In this document: one piece after another, positions 9,069 through 18,194 of the stretch
How positions within the stretch are numbered: position 1 is the first letter of the stretch
Layout of the letters: every line of letters starts with the position of its first letter
Assembly (NCBI GenBank): GCA_012295225.1
Contig: WMKK01000012.1
Location: forward strand, 496,001-560,000
Origin: Ostreococcus mediterraneus
Taxonomy: Eukaryota > Chlorophyta > Mamiellophyceae > Mamiellales > Bathycoccaceae
Length of the DNA stretch: 64,000 nt
Direction: 5' to 3'
Notes under the pieces: model-generated
Told to the model about the DNA's origin: nothing
The model's database searches: none
The model's input: only the letters and a program-made list of their open reading frames with translations
Program-made: the position numbers and the translations under genes

Positions 9069-10178
9069 ATGCGCGCGGCGCCCAAGGTGCTCGTGTTCGG
9101 CAGCGTGAACATCGACGTCGTGTTCCACGCGTGCGCGAAACTGCCATCGCCCGGGGAAACGGTGTCGTGCGCGTCGTGTTCGCGGCTGAATGGTGGGAAA
9201 GGCGCGAACCAAGCGGTCGCGTGCGCCACCGTGTGCGGCGAGCTCGGCGATGAGGACGGCGTCGACGTGGACTTTGTGGGATGTTTGTCGGTGAAGGATG
9301 ACGCGTTCGTGCTGGGCGCGCTGGTCGAGCGCGGCGTGGAGGTGAGCAAGTGCCAGCTCGAGTCGGGCGTGGAAACGGGCACGGCGTGCGTGCTCGTCGA
9401 TACGCAGGCGGAGAATTGCATCGTCGTTTCGCCGGGCGCAAACAACTGCTTGTCTGCGGAGAAGTTTATCAAGGCGATGGATTCGAGGCGCGATGCGCCG
9501 GAGTATGCGTGCGCGTTGTTTCAGTTGGAAACGCCGTTTGACGAGTCTGTGGCTGTCGCCGAGCGCGTGCGTCGGGACAAGAACAATCCTTGCGTGACGT
9601 TTTTGAATTTTTCACCCGCCAAGCCAGAGCTCGCCGGCGCGGTGTTAGCGTGCGAGCACATTGACTGCTTGGTGGTGAACGAAACGGAGGCCGAGATGCT
9701 TTGCTATTATATTGAGGACATCGAAGAGGAAGACGAAAACGAAGATGATGAAGAAGACGAATCTTCTTATTGCGCCAGACGAATCGCAAAGTTCAGTGAT
9801 AAGTTCGTCTTGCTCACGCGAGGGGCAGCGGGTTCATCCCTTCACCTTCCACCTATGCCGGTCACTGGTGAGGACGTAGTGTATTACATGACCGAACCGC
9901 TGACGCTGCATCTCAACAAAGGACACGTCGTCGACACCGTCGGCGCGGGCGACGCCTTCGTCGGCGCCTTCGTCTCGAGCGTGGCGAGGAATCGACTGAT
10001 TACAGATGCCATGAGCATAGCATCCGCCGCCGGTACGCTCGCCTGTACCGAGCCAGGTGCGCGCCCGCGCGCCATAGCCGCCGCGCAGAGTCGCGCCGCC
10101 TCTGTCGAGACGTTATGCACGTCAACTGAATTGTCGACATGCACCACGCGTGAGCTTTTTAAGCGCTTCGATCGCTAA
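9069..10178 (+). CDS. RBSK: PfkB/ribokinase-family sugar kinase
   Basis: This 369-residue protein has the ribokinase order: VLVFGSVNIDVVFHACAKLP at the N terminus, the substrate-loop glycines GGKGANQAVACA, VVSPGANN, and near the C terminus DTVGAGDAFVGAFVSS with the catalytic Asp and anion hole. It should phosphorylate ribose or a similar sugar. An unusual very acidic insert (DIEEEDENEDDEEDES, about residues 217-232) interrupts the lid between NETEAE and the GAAGS strand. Two starts are possible: ATG at 9069 (MRAAPKVLVFG, chosen because it begins at the fold) or ATG at 9000, which adds 23 residues that could be a targeting peptide. Confidence 0.85.
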   Translation: MRAAPKVLVFGSVNIDVVFHACAKLPSPGETVSCASCSRLNGGKGANQAVACATVCGELGDEDGVDVDFVGCLSVKDDAFVLGALVERGVEVSKCQLESGVETGTACVLVDTQAENCIVVSPGANNCLSAEKFIKAMDSRRDAPEYACALFQLETPFDESVAVAERVRRDKNNPCVTFLNFSPAKPELAGAVLACEHIDCLVVNETEAEMLCYYIEDIEEEDENEDDEEDESSYCARRIAKFSDKFVLLTRGAAGSSLHLPPMPVTGEDVVYYMTEPLTLHLNKGHVVDTVGAGDAFVGAFVSSVARNRLITDAMSIASAAGTLACTEPGARPRAIAAAQSRAASVETLCTSTELSTCTTRELFKRFDR

Positions 10179-10256
10179 CGCGCACGCGCATGCGTCGTTC
10201 ACGCGCATCTCGCCGACAGCGTTCGAATCGTCGATCGCGAACTTACATCATTTGTA

Positions 10257-10331
10257 ACTCGTACCATGTGTAGTAACTGTAAAACACTCGTAACTGTAAA
10301 ACACTCGTACCATGTGTAGTAACTGTAAAAC
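10257..10331 (+). repeat. Two-copy direct repeat upstream of aminopeptidase N
   Basis: A 29-base unit (actcgtaccatgtgtagtaa and nine more bases) at 10257-10285 recurs at 10303-10331. Between and overlapping them a 17-base unit (taactgtaaaacactcg) is tandem at 10274-10290 and 10291-10307. The block is AT-richer than its surroundings and ends 32 bases before the ATG of the aminopeptidase gene, so it lies in its promoter or 5' leader. Confidence 0.85.
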
Positions 10332-10362
10332 CACCGCGAAGCCACAGTCTCACGCGCGCACG

Positions 10363-13317
10363 ATGTCCGACGCCGCCGCCGCGCCGAAAGAGATTCGACT
10401 CAGTGAATACGCGGTGTATCCGTTCGTGTTTGATGAAGTACGTGCGGTTGTCACCGTCGCGCGCAATCGCAGTCGAGACGCGTTGGAAGCTTTGAGAAGG
10501 ATCTGTGGATTTATCGTAATCATACGCGTGTATTTGAGCGCCCGCGACGACGACGACACCGTACTGACGATGGCATGACTGTGCTTGTATTGTTTTCTAA
10601 TCGCTTAGGTGCTGTTAGAGTTTGATCTCGATGGGGACGACGCGACGACGCGCGCGTCTTCAAAGATTACGCGACGCGAAGGCGTCGACGCGTCTTCGGC
10701 GTTGGTATTGAATGGTAAAGCCTCGTTCGTAGAGCTGCTCGGCGTGTACGTGGACGATAAAGCGCTCGTCGATGGATCTGATTACGATATCGCGGACGAC
10801 GGTGATGATAGTCTGATGACGATTAAGGGTGAGGCGTTACCGGCGAGCGGGGCGTTTACGTTGCGCGTGGAAACCAAGTTTCAACCAGTGAAGAACACCG
10901 AGCTTTCTGGTTTGTACAAGAGCAGTGGGACGTTTTGTACGCAGTGTGAGGCGGAAGGTTTCCGCTCGATTACGTATTACCCAGACAGACCGGACGTGAT
11001 GTCGATTTTTACGACGCGCATAGTCGCCGACAAGACGGCGTGCCCAGTGTTATTGTCGAATGGTAACTTGATTAAGAGCGAAGATTTGGGGGATAATAAG
11101 CATGCAGCGACGTGGATGGATCCGTGGCGCAAGCCGTGCTATTTGTTTGCCTTGGTCGCCGGCGATTTAGCGATGATTGAGGATAAGTTTATCACGATGT
11201 CTGGTCGCAAAGTCGCGTTGCGCATTTACGCTCAGCACAAAAACATAGACCGCTGCGGGTTCGCCATGGGAAGCTTACAGCGCGCGATGAAGTGGGATGA
11301 AGATCGCTTCGGATTGGAGTATGACTTGGACTTGTTCAACATCGTCGCCGTCGATGACTTTAACATGGGTGCGATGGAGAACAAGTCGTTGAATATTTTC
11401 AATTCTCGTCTCGTGTTGGCGTCGCAAGAGAGCGCCACGGATGCCACGTTTGAGCGCATTGAATCCGTCATCGGGCACGAATATTTCCACAACTACACCG
11501 GTAATCGCATTACGTGCCGTGACTGGTTCCAATTGTCGTTGAAAGAAGGTTTGACGGTGTTCCGCGATCAAGAGTTCACGTGCGATTTGCACTCGCGCGC
11601 CGTCAAGCGCATCGGCGATGTGCGCTACCTGCGCGCCGCTCAATTTGCCGAAGACGCCTCGCCGCTCGCGCATCCCGTGCGCCCAGAGTCGTATCAAAAG
11701 ATTGATAACTTTTACACCTTGACTGTGTACGAAAAGGGCGCAGAGCTCATTCGCATGTACCACACGTTGCTCGGGCGCGAAGGATTCCGTAAAGGCTTTG
11801 ACTTGTACTTTGAGCGTCACGACGGTCAAGCGGTGACGACGGATGACTTTTTCCGCGCGATGTCCGATGCAAACAGCACGAACATTGAAAAGCTCAAGCT
11901 CTGGTATTCCCAAGCCGGAACGCCTGCGTTGGAGGCGGCGGGTGTGTATGATGATGCGGCGAAGACGTACTCGTTGACGTTGACGCAAACGTTGCCAAAG
12001 ACAAACGACGTCAACGGCGCGGCTGAAAACAAAAAACCGCAGCTCATCCCCGTGTCAGTGGGATTGTTGGGCGCTGATGGTAAAGACATGGTCTTTGATG
12101 GTGAAATCAAATGTGAAGGCGACGCCGAAGTGACATTGAACGAGACGAAAACCACAGCGGTGTGCCGCTTGACGGATGCCAAGCAAACGTTTACGTTCAC
12201 TGGTGTCAACTCCAAGCCCGTGCCGAGCATCTTACGCGGATTCTCCGCGCCAGTGAAACTCACCATTACTCCCGAACTCACCACGGATGAGCTATTGTTC
12301 TTGCTTGCCAACGACAGCGATGAATTTAACCGATGGGAGGCGTCGCAAAAGATTGCAACGGGCATCTTGCATCGCGTATGCCGCAAGCACAACGCCGACG
12401 AATCCTTAAACGAAGACGACATCGATATTACTTCTGACTCGTCTTGGTCCAAATACGTCGACGCATGCCGAGGCATCATTCGCGACGCCACGGCCAACAC
12501 GCTCGATCGCGCCTGGGTTGAAGAGGCGCTGAGCTTCCCGGCGACGTCTCAGTTGATTCAAGATCTCGCCCCAGGCGTGGATCCAGTCAATACGTACAAG
12601 GTGCGCAAGGCATTCGCACGCGCGTTCGCTCGCGAGGCGCGCACCGACTTGGAAGCTGCGTTAGCGACGTGCGATAAGGAAGCCGCAGGTTTGGCGTACG
12701 AGGTAGATGGCCCGCAAGTGTCCAGACGCGCCTTGAGAGGCTATGCGTTGCGCATGCTCGGCACCCTCGACGACACTGGCTCCATGTTGTCCGACGTGTA
12801 CTCGTCGGCACAGAATATGACGGACACCGTCGCCGCGCTCGGTGCGTTGTGTGGACACAAAACCCACGCCGCACACAAGACTACGGCGTTCGATGACTTT
12901 TTGCGCAAGTGGGAAGACGACAACAACGTCAGCTGCACGTGGCTTCGCATGGTGGCTTCGGAAGCGGGCGAGGGCGACGTTGCCGCCGTGGACGAGATGA
13001 AATCCATCATGGCTCGCGATGTGTACGACGCGAAGAATCCGAACAAGTTTTATTCATTGATCGGCGGTTTCGCGGGCGGTAACATTCCCGGATTCCACGC
13101 TGCGGATGGTTCTGGTTACGAATTTGTGTGCGACGTGTTGCTTTCGACGGATGCCATCAACCCGCAAGCGGCGTCCCGCATGGCGTCCCCGTTCACCAAA
13201 TGGCGCTTGTACGACACGTCGCGTCAAAACTTGATGAAAGCACAACTTCAACGCTTACTCGCTACGAAATTGAGTCCAAACTTGTTTGAAATCGTCTCCA
13301 AAGCGATGCAAGAATAG
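10363..13317 (+). CDS. PEPN: Aminopeptidase N (M1 family, PepN type), one intron
   Basis: This zinc aminopeptidase trims N-terminal residues from peptides. It resembles the bacterial PepN and plant M1 form. Exon 1 is 10363-10437. The intron 10438-10608 has donor GAA|GTACGTG and acceptor TCTAATCGCTTAG. Exon 2 (10609-13317) continues in phase 0, giving 927 residues: LSEYAVYPFVFDE joins VLLEFDLDG, the first beta strands of the M1 N-domain. Hallmarks seen are FCTQCEAEGFRSITYYPDRP, the substrate motif MGAMEN, the zinc site HEYFHNYTGNR with the third ligand in LKEGLTVFRDQEF, and the PepN-specific C-terminal superhelical domain ending ISKAMQE-like (IVSKAMQE). There is no clear targeting peptide. Confidence 0.92.
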
Positions 13318-13394
13318 AGTACAACAGAAGGAACACATTAACGAGTTGAGACGAGGCGTGCGCATTACACAATTCGTCTACTATCGATACACTG

Positions 13395-14072
13395 TCACGA
13401 ATAATGCAATAATGAAACAACCCATTTCACGAACGCCACGCTCACTGCGAGCCACAACACGAGCGCGCTCAACACGACTGCGCGCCACTTGTACAGCATC
13501 TTATTTCCTAAAACATCGCGCTTGGGCATCGTCCCGGCGTCAAATCTCCGTCGCATGTCGCGAATGAACGCCTCAAAAGCGTCAATATTCTGATCCATGC
13601 GCACAAACATTTCCAGCGCCGGCGTGCACGTATGTAAATCTTCCTCAACCATATCCAACAATGCGTTCGCACACCGCCGTTCGCGCGCGCTCTCGCTCGT
13701 CGGATCGTGTTCTTCCTCCTCAACGTTCCGCGGGTCATCCGGTTCCACCGACGCGTCCACGCGCGTCCATTCCGAATCCTCCCCCGGCGTATACACCCCT
13801 TTAAACCCCATCTCGCGCTCATGTACCATAATTTCCCGCGTTACTTTTCTAATCTCATCCGCGTGCGCATCATCCGAGATCTCGCGCACGTCGACGCCCT
13901 TCCCGTCGATGTCCCGCGTAAACGTTTCATCATACACCCGACCACACCTCGTGTACCCACCCGCAAAGAATTCATCAATACACGGCGGCCAGACGTGCGG
14001 CCACGGTTTATGCGTGAGTTCCTCCATAGTGATATCATCAGGGTACGCCTCGCGCGGTCGACTCGGCGCCAT
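13395..14072 (-). CDS. Orphan protein with C-terminal membrane anchor
   Basis: I do not recognise this 225-residue protein. The N-terminal part is hydrophilic and rich in aromatic residues and Cys (THKPWPHVWPPCIDEFFAGG, then YTRCGRVYDETFTRDIDGKG). An acidic middle region includes VEEEEHDPTSES. A helical segment follows (ALEMFVRMDQNIDAFEAFIR). A single hydrophobic helix near the very end (VVLSALVLWLAVSVAFVKWV) is followed by only about six residues, the layout of a tail-anchored membrane protein facing the cytosol. The gene is convergent with aminopeptidase N and divergent from the S28 peptidase gene. Confidence 0.6.
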   Translation of the reverse strand: MAPSRPREAYPDDITMEELTHKPWPHVWPPCIDEFFAGGYTRCGRVYDETFTRDIDGKGVDVREISDDAHADEIRKVTREIMVHEREMGFKGVYTPGEDSEWTRVDASVEPDDPRNVEEEEHDPTSESARERRCANALLDMVEEDLHTCTPALEMFVRMDQNIDAFEAFIRDMRRRFDAGTMPKRDVLGNKMLYKWRAVVLSALVLWLAVSVAFVKWVVSLLHYS

Positions 14073-14326
14073 CGCGCGCGCGCGACTCGAAATGTCCGCC
14101 GGATGTCGCGTTTGAAGCGTTTTTTTTTGTGGCTTTTTGGCAGCCGTTTTTCTCTGAAATCTCCGAGCGTTCGCGCGCGCGAACGCGCCGTGACGATCGC
14201 GCCGTCGTCTCGGAACGCGTCGAATCGATGATGTCTACGAATCTGTCGCGCGCGCGATCGCCATCGGTGGCGTTGACGCGTCGATGGATAACGAGCTCTT
14301 TTTTTTTTCGCAGTCTTCAGAACGCG

Positions 14327-15961
14327 ATGCGCGGAATGACATACTCGGCGACGACGACGACCACCGCCGTCGTCATCGTCGCAATCACCGTCGCCGTCAC
14401 CGCATTCGCCGTCGACTCTGTCGATGCGTTGGCGCCGATTCAGAGCTACCGCGTCGATGCGGTCACGCGCTGGCGACGCGCGGCGCGTGATGGAGCGCGA
14501 CTGAAAACAGTTGACGATGATGACGCGTACACGCGGTGGTTCACGCAGCGTCTTGATCATTTCGCGCCTTGGGACGCACGCACGTGGCAACAGCGATACT
14601 TTGTTAACGCTGCATTCGTGGATGCGCTCGTGACGACGGTGCCAGAGGTGTTTGTGTGCGTGGGCGGGGAAGGCCCGGCGCTGACGTCGCGCGCCGTCAT
14701 CGACGGGGACGTGCACTGCGCGATCGCCGTAAGCTTGGCGAAGAAGCGACGCGCATATGTGGTTGCGCTTGAACACCGATTTTACGGTGCCAGTCAGCCC
14801 ACGGGGGATTTATCCACTGATAGCTTAAAGTTTCTGTCGAGCGCGCAAGCGTTGGAAGATTTAGCCGCGTTTACGCGCGGCGAGCTCCAACGCGCATTTG
14901 GCGTACAAGACGACACGAAAATCGTCGTTTTCGGTGGTAGTTATCCCGGCATGATTGCCGGGTGGTTTAGAGTGAAATACCCGCACATTGCATACGCAGC
15001 GGTGGCCAGCTCCGCGCCAGTTCGCGCGGAGCTCGACATGCGAGGATATTACGACGTCGTGGGCGACGCGTTGCGTGAGCAAGATATTGGCGGGAGCGAT
15101 GCGTGCTATGACAGCGTGCAGGAAGCATTTTCATTCATTTCACAAGCATTGACGACGTCGAACGGGCGACGAGAGTTGGAGCTGAAATTCAACGTGTGCC
15201 CGTTGAAGAACGAAGAAAAACCGCTCGACGCATTTGGCGGTCGCGACGCGTTCGCGATGACGATACAAACGCTGTTTCCCGCACAGAGCAACGATCCGTC
15301 GTGCACATTGAACGATGATACGTGCATGAATATTGCCAAGGCGTGCTCGACGATGGAAGCTATGGATGGCGCGTTGGACGGCGTCGCTTTACTCGCCACA
15401 ATGGTCTTTGGCGACGAGTGCCTTGACATTGACGGCGCCGAAAGTATGCGCGCATTGAAGAATGAAACACCCGACCCGACGGGTGAAGGCGAGCGGCAGT
15501 GGACATGGCAGACGTGCACGGAGTTTGCATTCTTTCAAACGTGCGAGAAAGAGTCCAAATGCCCATTCAAGCTCGATCCTCCAGCGAACGCGCTCGAGTC
15601 GTACGAATGGCTCTGCCGTGAGCTCTTCGATGTCAACGTCGACCAAATCGCCGAATCCGTCAATCGCACCAACACACGATACGGTGCTGACGCTCCAGGT
15701 GGCACGAGAATCATCTATCCGAGCGGTTCGGTCGATCCATGGATTGCGAACAGCGTCACGCGCTCTCGATGGCTCGAGCCGGCGTTTGTCGTGCGAGGCG
15801 CCAGCCACCACGCGTGGACGCATCCACCGAAATCGTCCGACACCCCCGCCGTCGTCGACGCACGAGCGACGATTGAATCAACAATCACAACTTGGCTCGA
15901 TCGCGGCATCATCGCGGAATCCTCGCGGCATCATCGCGGCATCATCCCTGTCCAACTGTAA
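14327..15961 (+). CDS. Serine carboxypeptidase, peptidase family S28
   Basis: This 544-residue protein belongs to the prolylcarboxypeptidase/DPP2 family, secreted or vacuolar enzymes that cleave after proline. MRGMTYSATTTTTAVVIVAI is a signal peptide or anchor. The fold begins WFTQRLDHFAPWDARTWQQR, then VPEVFVCVGGEGPALTS. Catalytic residues are visible: Ser in GGSYPGM (about residue 204), Asp in YPSGSVDPW (about 469) and His in GASHHAW (about 493). Seven or more Cys suit an oxidising compartment. ATG 14327 was chosen for the signal peptide; ATG 14228/14231 are alternatives. A T-rich run ending CGCAG at 14298-14313, just upstream, looks like an acceptor site, so a leader intron is possible. 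Confidence 0.86.
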   Translation: MRGMTYSATTTTTAVVIVAITVAVTAFAVDSVDALAPIQSYRVDAVTRWRRAARDGARLKTVDDDDAYTRWFTQRLDHFAPWDARTWQQRYFVNAAFVDALVTTVPEVFVCVGGEGPALTSRAVIDGDVHCAIAVSLAKKRRAYVVALEHRFYGASQPTGDLSTDSLKFLSSAQALEDLAAFTRGELQRAFGVQDDTKIVVFGGSYPGMIAGWFRVKYPHIAYAAVASSAPVRAELDMRGYYDVVGDALREQDIGGSDACYDSVQEAFSFISQALTTSNGRRELELKFNVCPLKNEEKPLDAFGGRDAFAMTIQTLFPAQSNDPSCTLNDDTCMNIAKACSTMEAMDGALDGVALLATMVFGDECLDIDGAESMRALKNETPDPTGEGERQWTWQTCTEFAFFQTCEKESKCPFKLDPPANALESYEWLCRELFDVNVDQIAESVNRTNTRYGADAPGGTRIIYPSGSVDPWIANSVTRSRWLEPAFVVRGASHHAWTHPPKSSDTPAVVDARATIESTITTWLDRGIIAESSRHHRGIIPVQL

Positions 15962-16006
15962 TCCTAATCCACTTGTACCTCATTCACCAGCGCGCGCGCA
16001 GGCGCG

Positions 16007-16957
16007 ATGGCGGGATCAATCCACGCCCTCGAGGATGCGACGCTCGCATTCACATTCGCCGCGTCCCTCGCCGCGGGGGTGCTGCACGCGATCGCAGGAC
16101 CGGATCACATCGCCGCCGTCGTCGCGCTCACAACGAGCTCTCGCCGACACCGCGCCTCCATCACCCCTCACGACCACGCGCACACCGCCGCGCACGCGCA
16201 CGCCGACGCACCGTTATGGCGTGTGTGCGCCAAACAAGGCTTTCGATGGGCGCTCGGCCACACCCTGGGTTTGGGGGCGATGACGGCGGTGTTTTTCGCG
16301 TGCGCGAGGCGCGTCGACGTCGAAAGCGTCGCCAAAGCGAGCGACTACATCGTCGGCGTCACCATGCTCGCGCTCGGATTGGTAAATATTCGATCGAGTG
16401 TCATATTTTACCGCCGTGAACACCACGCACGGGCGCACGTGGTGGATTGCGAGGCGAGAGGGGCGCATGAAGACGCGGGCGACGGGACAGTCGTCGTGCT
16501 CGCCGGAAGCGAAGCGCATCAAGCGGCGCATGATTTCGATATCCCACACGCGCATGTCGCGAAGGGTGATAGCACGGACGACAGTGTGGGTGAGATTGTG
16601 AGCGAATCGCAGTCACTTTGGCGACGCATTCGAGCGCTTTCGGGAGATGGCGCGACGCGCGAGGGTCGATGGGCCGCGTACGCGGTGGGCTTTACGCACG
16701 GCGTATCTGGGTTGTCTGGCGTCGTCTATGTGCTCCCAGCGGTATTTTTAACGGATACGACGAGAGTATTGCTGTATATGTTTGGTTTTTTCGTCACGAG
16801 TACGCTGGCGATGACGCTGTTTGCGGCGTTGTTGGGCGCCGCGCCGAGCGGCGGGCGACAGAGCGCCATCGCCCTGCAGTGCTTTGGAGGCGTGGGCGTT
16901 CTCGTGGTTGGCGCGGTTTGGGTCGCGCTTACGGCGACGGGTGAATTAAATTTGTAA
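16007..16957 (+). CDS. NicO/NiCoT-like nickel-cobalt transporter family protein
   Basis: This 316-residue polytopic membrane protein carries the metal motif HAIAGPDHIAA at residues 27-37, as in plant plastid members of the high-affinity nickel transport family. A second conserved piece, FRWALGHTLGLGA, corresponds to the partner helix. A His-rich loop (DHAHTAAHAHAD, about residues 55-66) and a further hydrophilic loop with HHARAH and HAHVAK fit transition-metal handling. C-terminal helices include FTHGVSGLSGVVYVLPAVFL. About six to seven membrane segments can be counted. The metal and membrane cannot be decided from sequence. It follows the S28 gene by only 45 bases. Confidence 0.75.
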   Translation: MAGSIHALEDATLAFTFAASLAAGVLHAIAGPDHIAAVVALTTSSRRHRASITPHDHAHTAAHAHADAPLWRVCAKQGFRWALGHTLGLGAMTAVFFACARRVDVESVAKASDYIVGVTMLALGLVNIRSSVIFYRREHHARAHVVDCEARGAHEDAGDGTVVVLAGSEAHQAAHDFDIPHAHVAKGDSTDDSVGEIVSESQSLWRRIRALSGDGATREGRWAAYAVGFTHGVSGLSGVVYVLPAVFLTDTTRVLLYMFGFFVTSTLAMTLFAALLGAAPSGGRQSAIALQCFGGVGVLVVGAVWVALTATGELNL

Positions 16958-17009
16958 ATGAATTACATCGCCACGCGCGCGGCGACTAGGAATGAATGTA
17001 GCAGAAATC

Positions 17010-18104
17010 TCAAAGGAACCAAGCGCTGGCAAGTTTTTTCCGCGTCGCCTCGCCGAGCGCGTCTCCAGCACCCAAAGCATCAATTATTCTAACCACGAGC
17101 GTGCACCCTTGGTCGCGCACCTCTTGTGCACCATACCCAGGCTTGACACTCTTCAAAGCTACAGTACACGCCTTTTCGGACTCGCCGGCGAGGAACAGCG
17201 CCGACGCGTACATTTGTAGCGCGTCGAAATCCTTGGGCTCTTTTTCATGCGCCGCACCCAAACCCTCCACATCACTCGCCGTCATCGTCGCATCTCGCGT
17301 TATTATCACTCTCGCTTCCACCATGCTCAACTCTTTCGGCGCGGGAAACCCATCGACAAGCCTTCGCGCCTCCACGAGTAACGCTTCGGCGGATTCCACA
17401 TCTCGCGGCTTTGCGCGCAACGCCAACCCTCCAGACACCGCCAACGCCCGACATCGCACCGCTGGGCCTCCACCTTTGGAAACATCCGAATTTATCACCT
17501 TGCTCAACGCTTGCGCGCAGTGCGTGCGCGTCGCGTCGTCCAATGCCGAATCTTTCGTATTGAAGACGACATCCGCCGCCGCCTCCACGAGCGTCTCCAA
17601 ATCCGCATTTGCCAAGAGCTCCTCGCTTTTATCCGCGCCGTCGCCACCGTCACCCATGGAAAGCGCTAAATCAGCAATAAATTTCTCAACTTCCGCCTCG
17701 GGAATCGCACCTTTGAACTGATTCACGAATTGTCCGCGACTCATCGCCATCACCGTGGGCAGAGAAGCAATCTTGAGCTGCGCGCATACCCCCTCGAGGC
17801 CCGGCGCTTCGACGTTTAATTTCAACAGCGCCACCTTTGGGTGGTGCTTGGCGACCGCGCGCTCGAGCATGGGCGTGAGTTGCTTGCACGGCCCGCACCA
17901 GTCGGCATAAAAGTCGAACACGAGCGCGGTGGTGTGGCTGTGCGCGACGACGGCGTCGAGCTGCGAAGGCGACGTGATCTCGGACACTGGTGCGAGAGGG
18001 GGTGGAGACGCCGGTGTGGGGTCGGTGGCGAAGTGTCTCGCCGTTACCGCGCGTCGAGCGGCGAATGCGCGACGCGCGACGAGGCGAAGGGCGGCGCTGG
18101 GCAT
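17010..18104 (-). CDS. Thioredoxin-TPR protein (CnoX/YbbN-like), mitochondrial
   Basis: This 364-residue protein starts with an Arg/Ala presequence (MPSAALRLVARRAFAARRAV). A thioredoxin domain follows with active site WCGPC inside DFYADWCGPCKQLTPML and the cis-Pro loop SLPTVMA. About 200 residues of helical TPR-like repeats follow (SAEALLVEARRLVDGFP, LQMYASALFLAGESEKA). This order is that of bacterial CnoX/YbbN, a redox chaperone that works with chaperonins. With a mitochondrial HSP60 encoded in the same window, a similar organellar role is plausible but inferred. Start M was chosen at the presequence; an upstream in-frame ATG-like codon adds unlikely sequence. Confidence 0.8.
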   Translation of the reverse strand: MPSAALRLVARRAFAARRAVTARHFATDPTPASPPPLAPVSEITSPSQLDAVVAHSHTTALVFDFYADWCGPCKQLTPMLERAVAKHHPKVALLKLNVEAPGLEGVCAQLKIASLPTVMAMSRGQFVNQFKGAIPEAEVEKFIADLALSMGDGGDGADKSEELLANADLETLVEAAADVVFNTKDSALDDATRTHCAQALSKVINSDVSKGGGPAVRCRALAVSGGLALRAKPRDVESAEALLVEARRLVDGFPAPKELSMVEARVIITRDATMTASDVEGLGAAHEKEPKDFDALQMYASALFLAGESEKACTVALKSVKPGYGAQEVRDQGCTLVVRIIDALGAGDALGEATRKKLASAWFL

Positions 18105-18194
18105 GCTTGGAGGCGCGTTGTGAGGGTGTGTCCTAGGTGTCCTAGCTATCGTATCATTTGTACAAGTGGATGCGATTATTTGTTTCATGATGAC

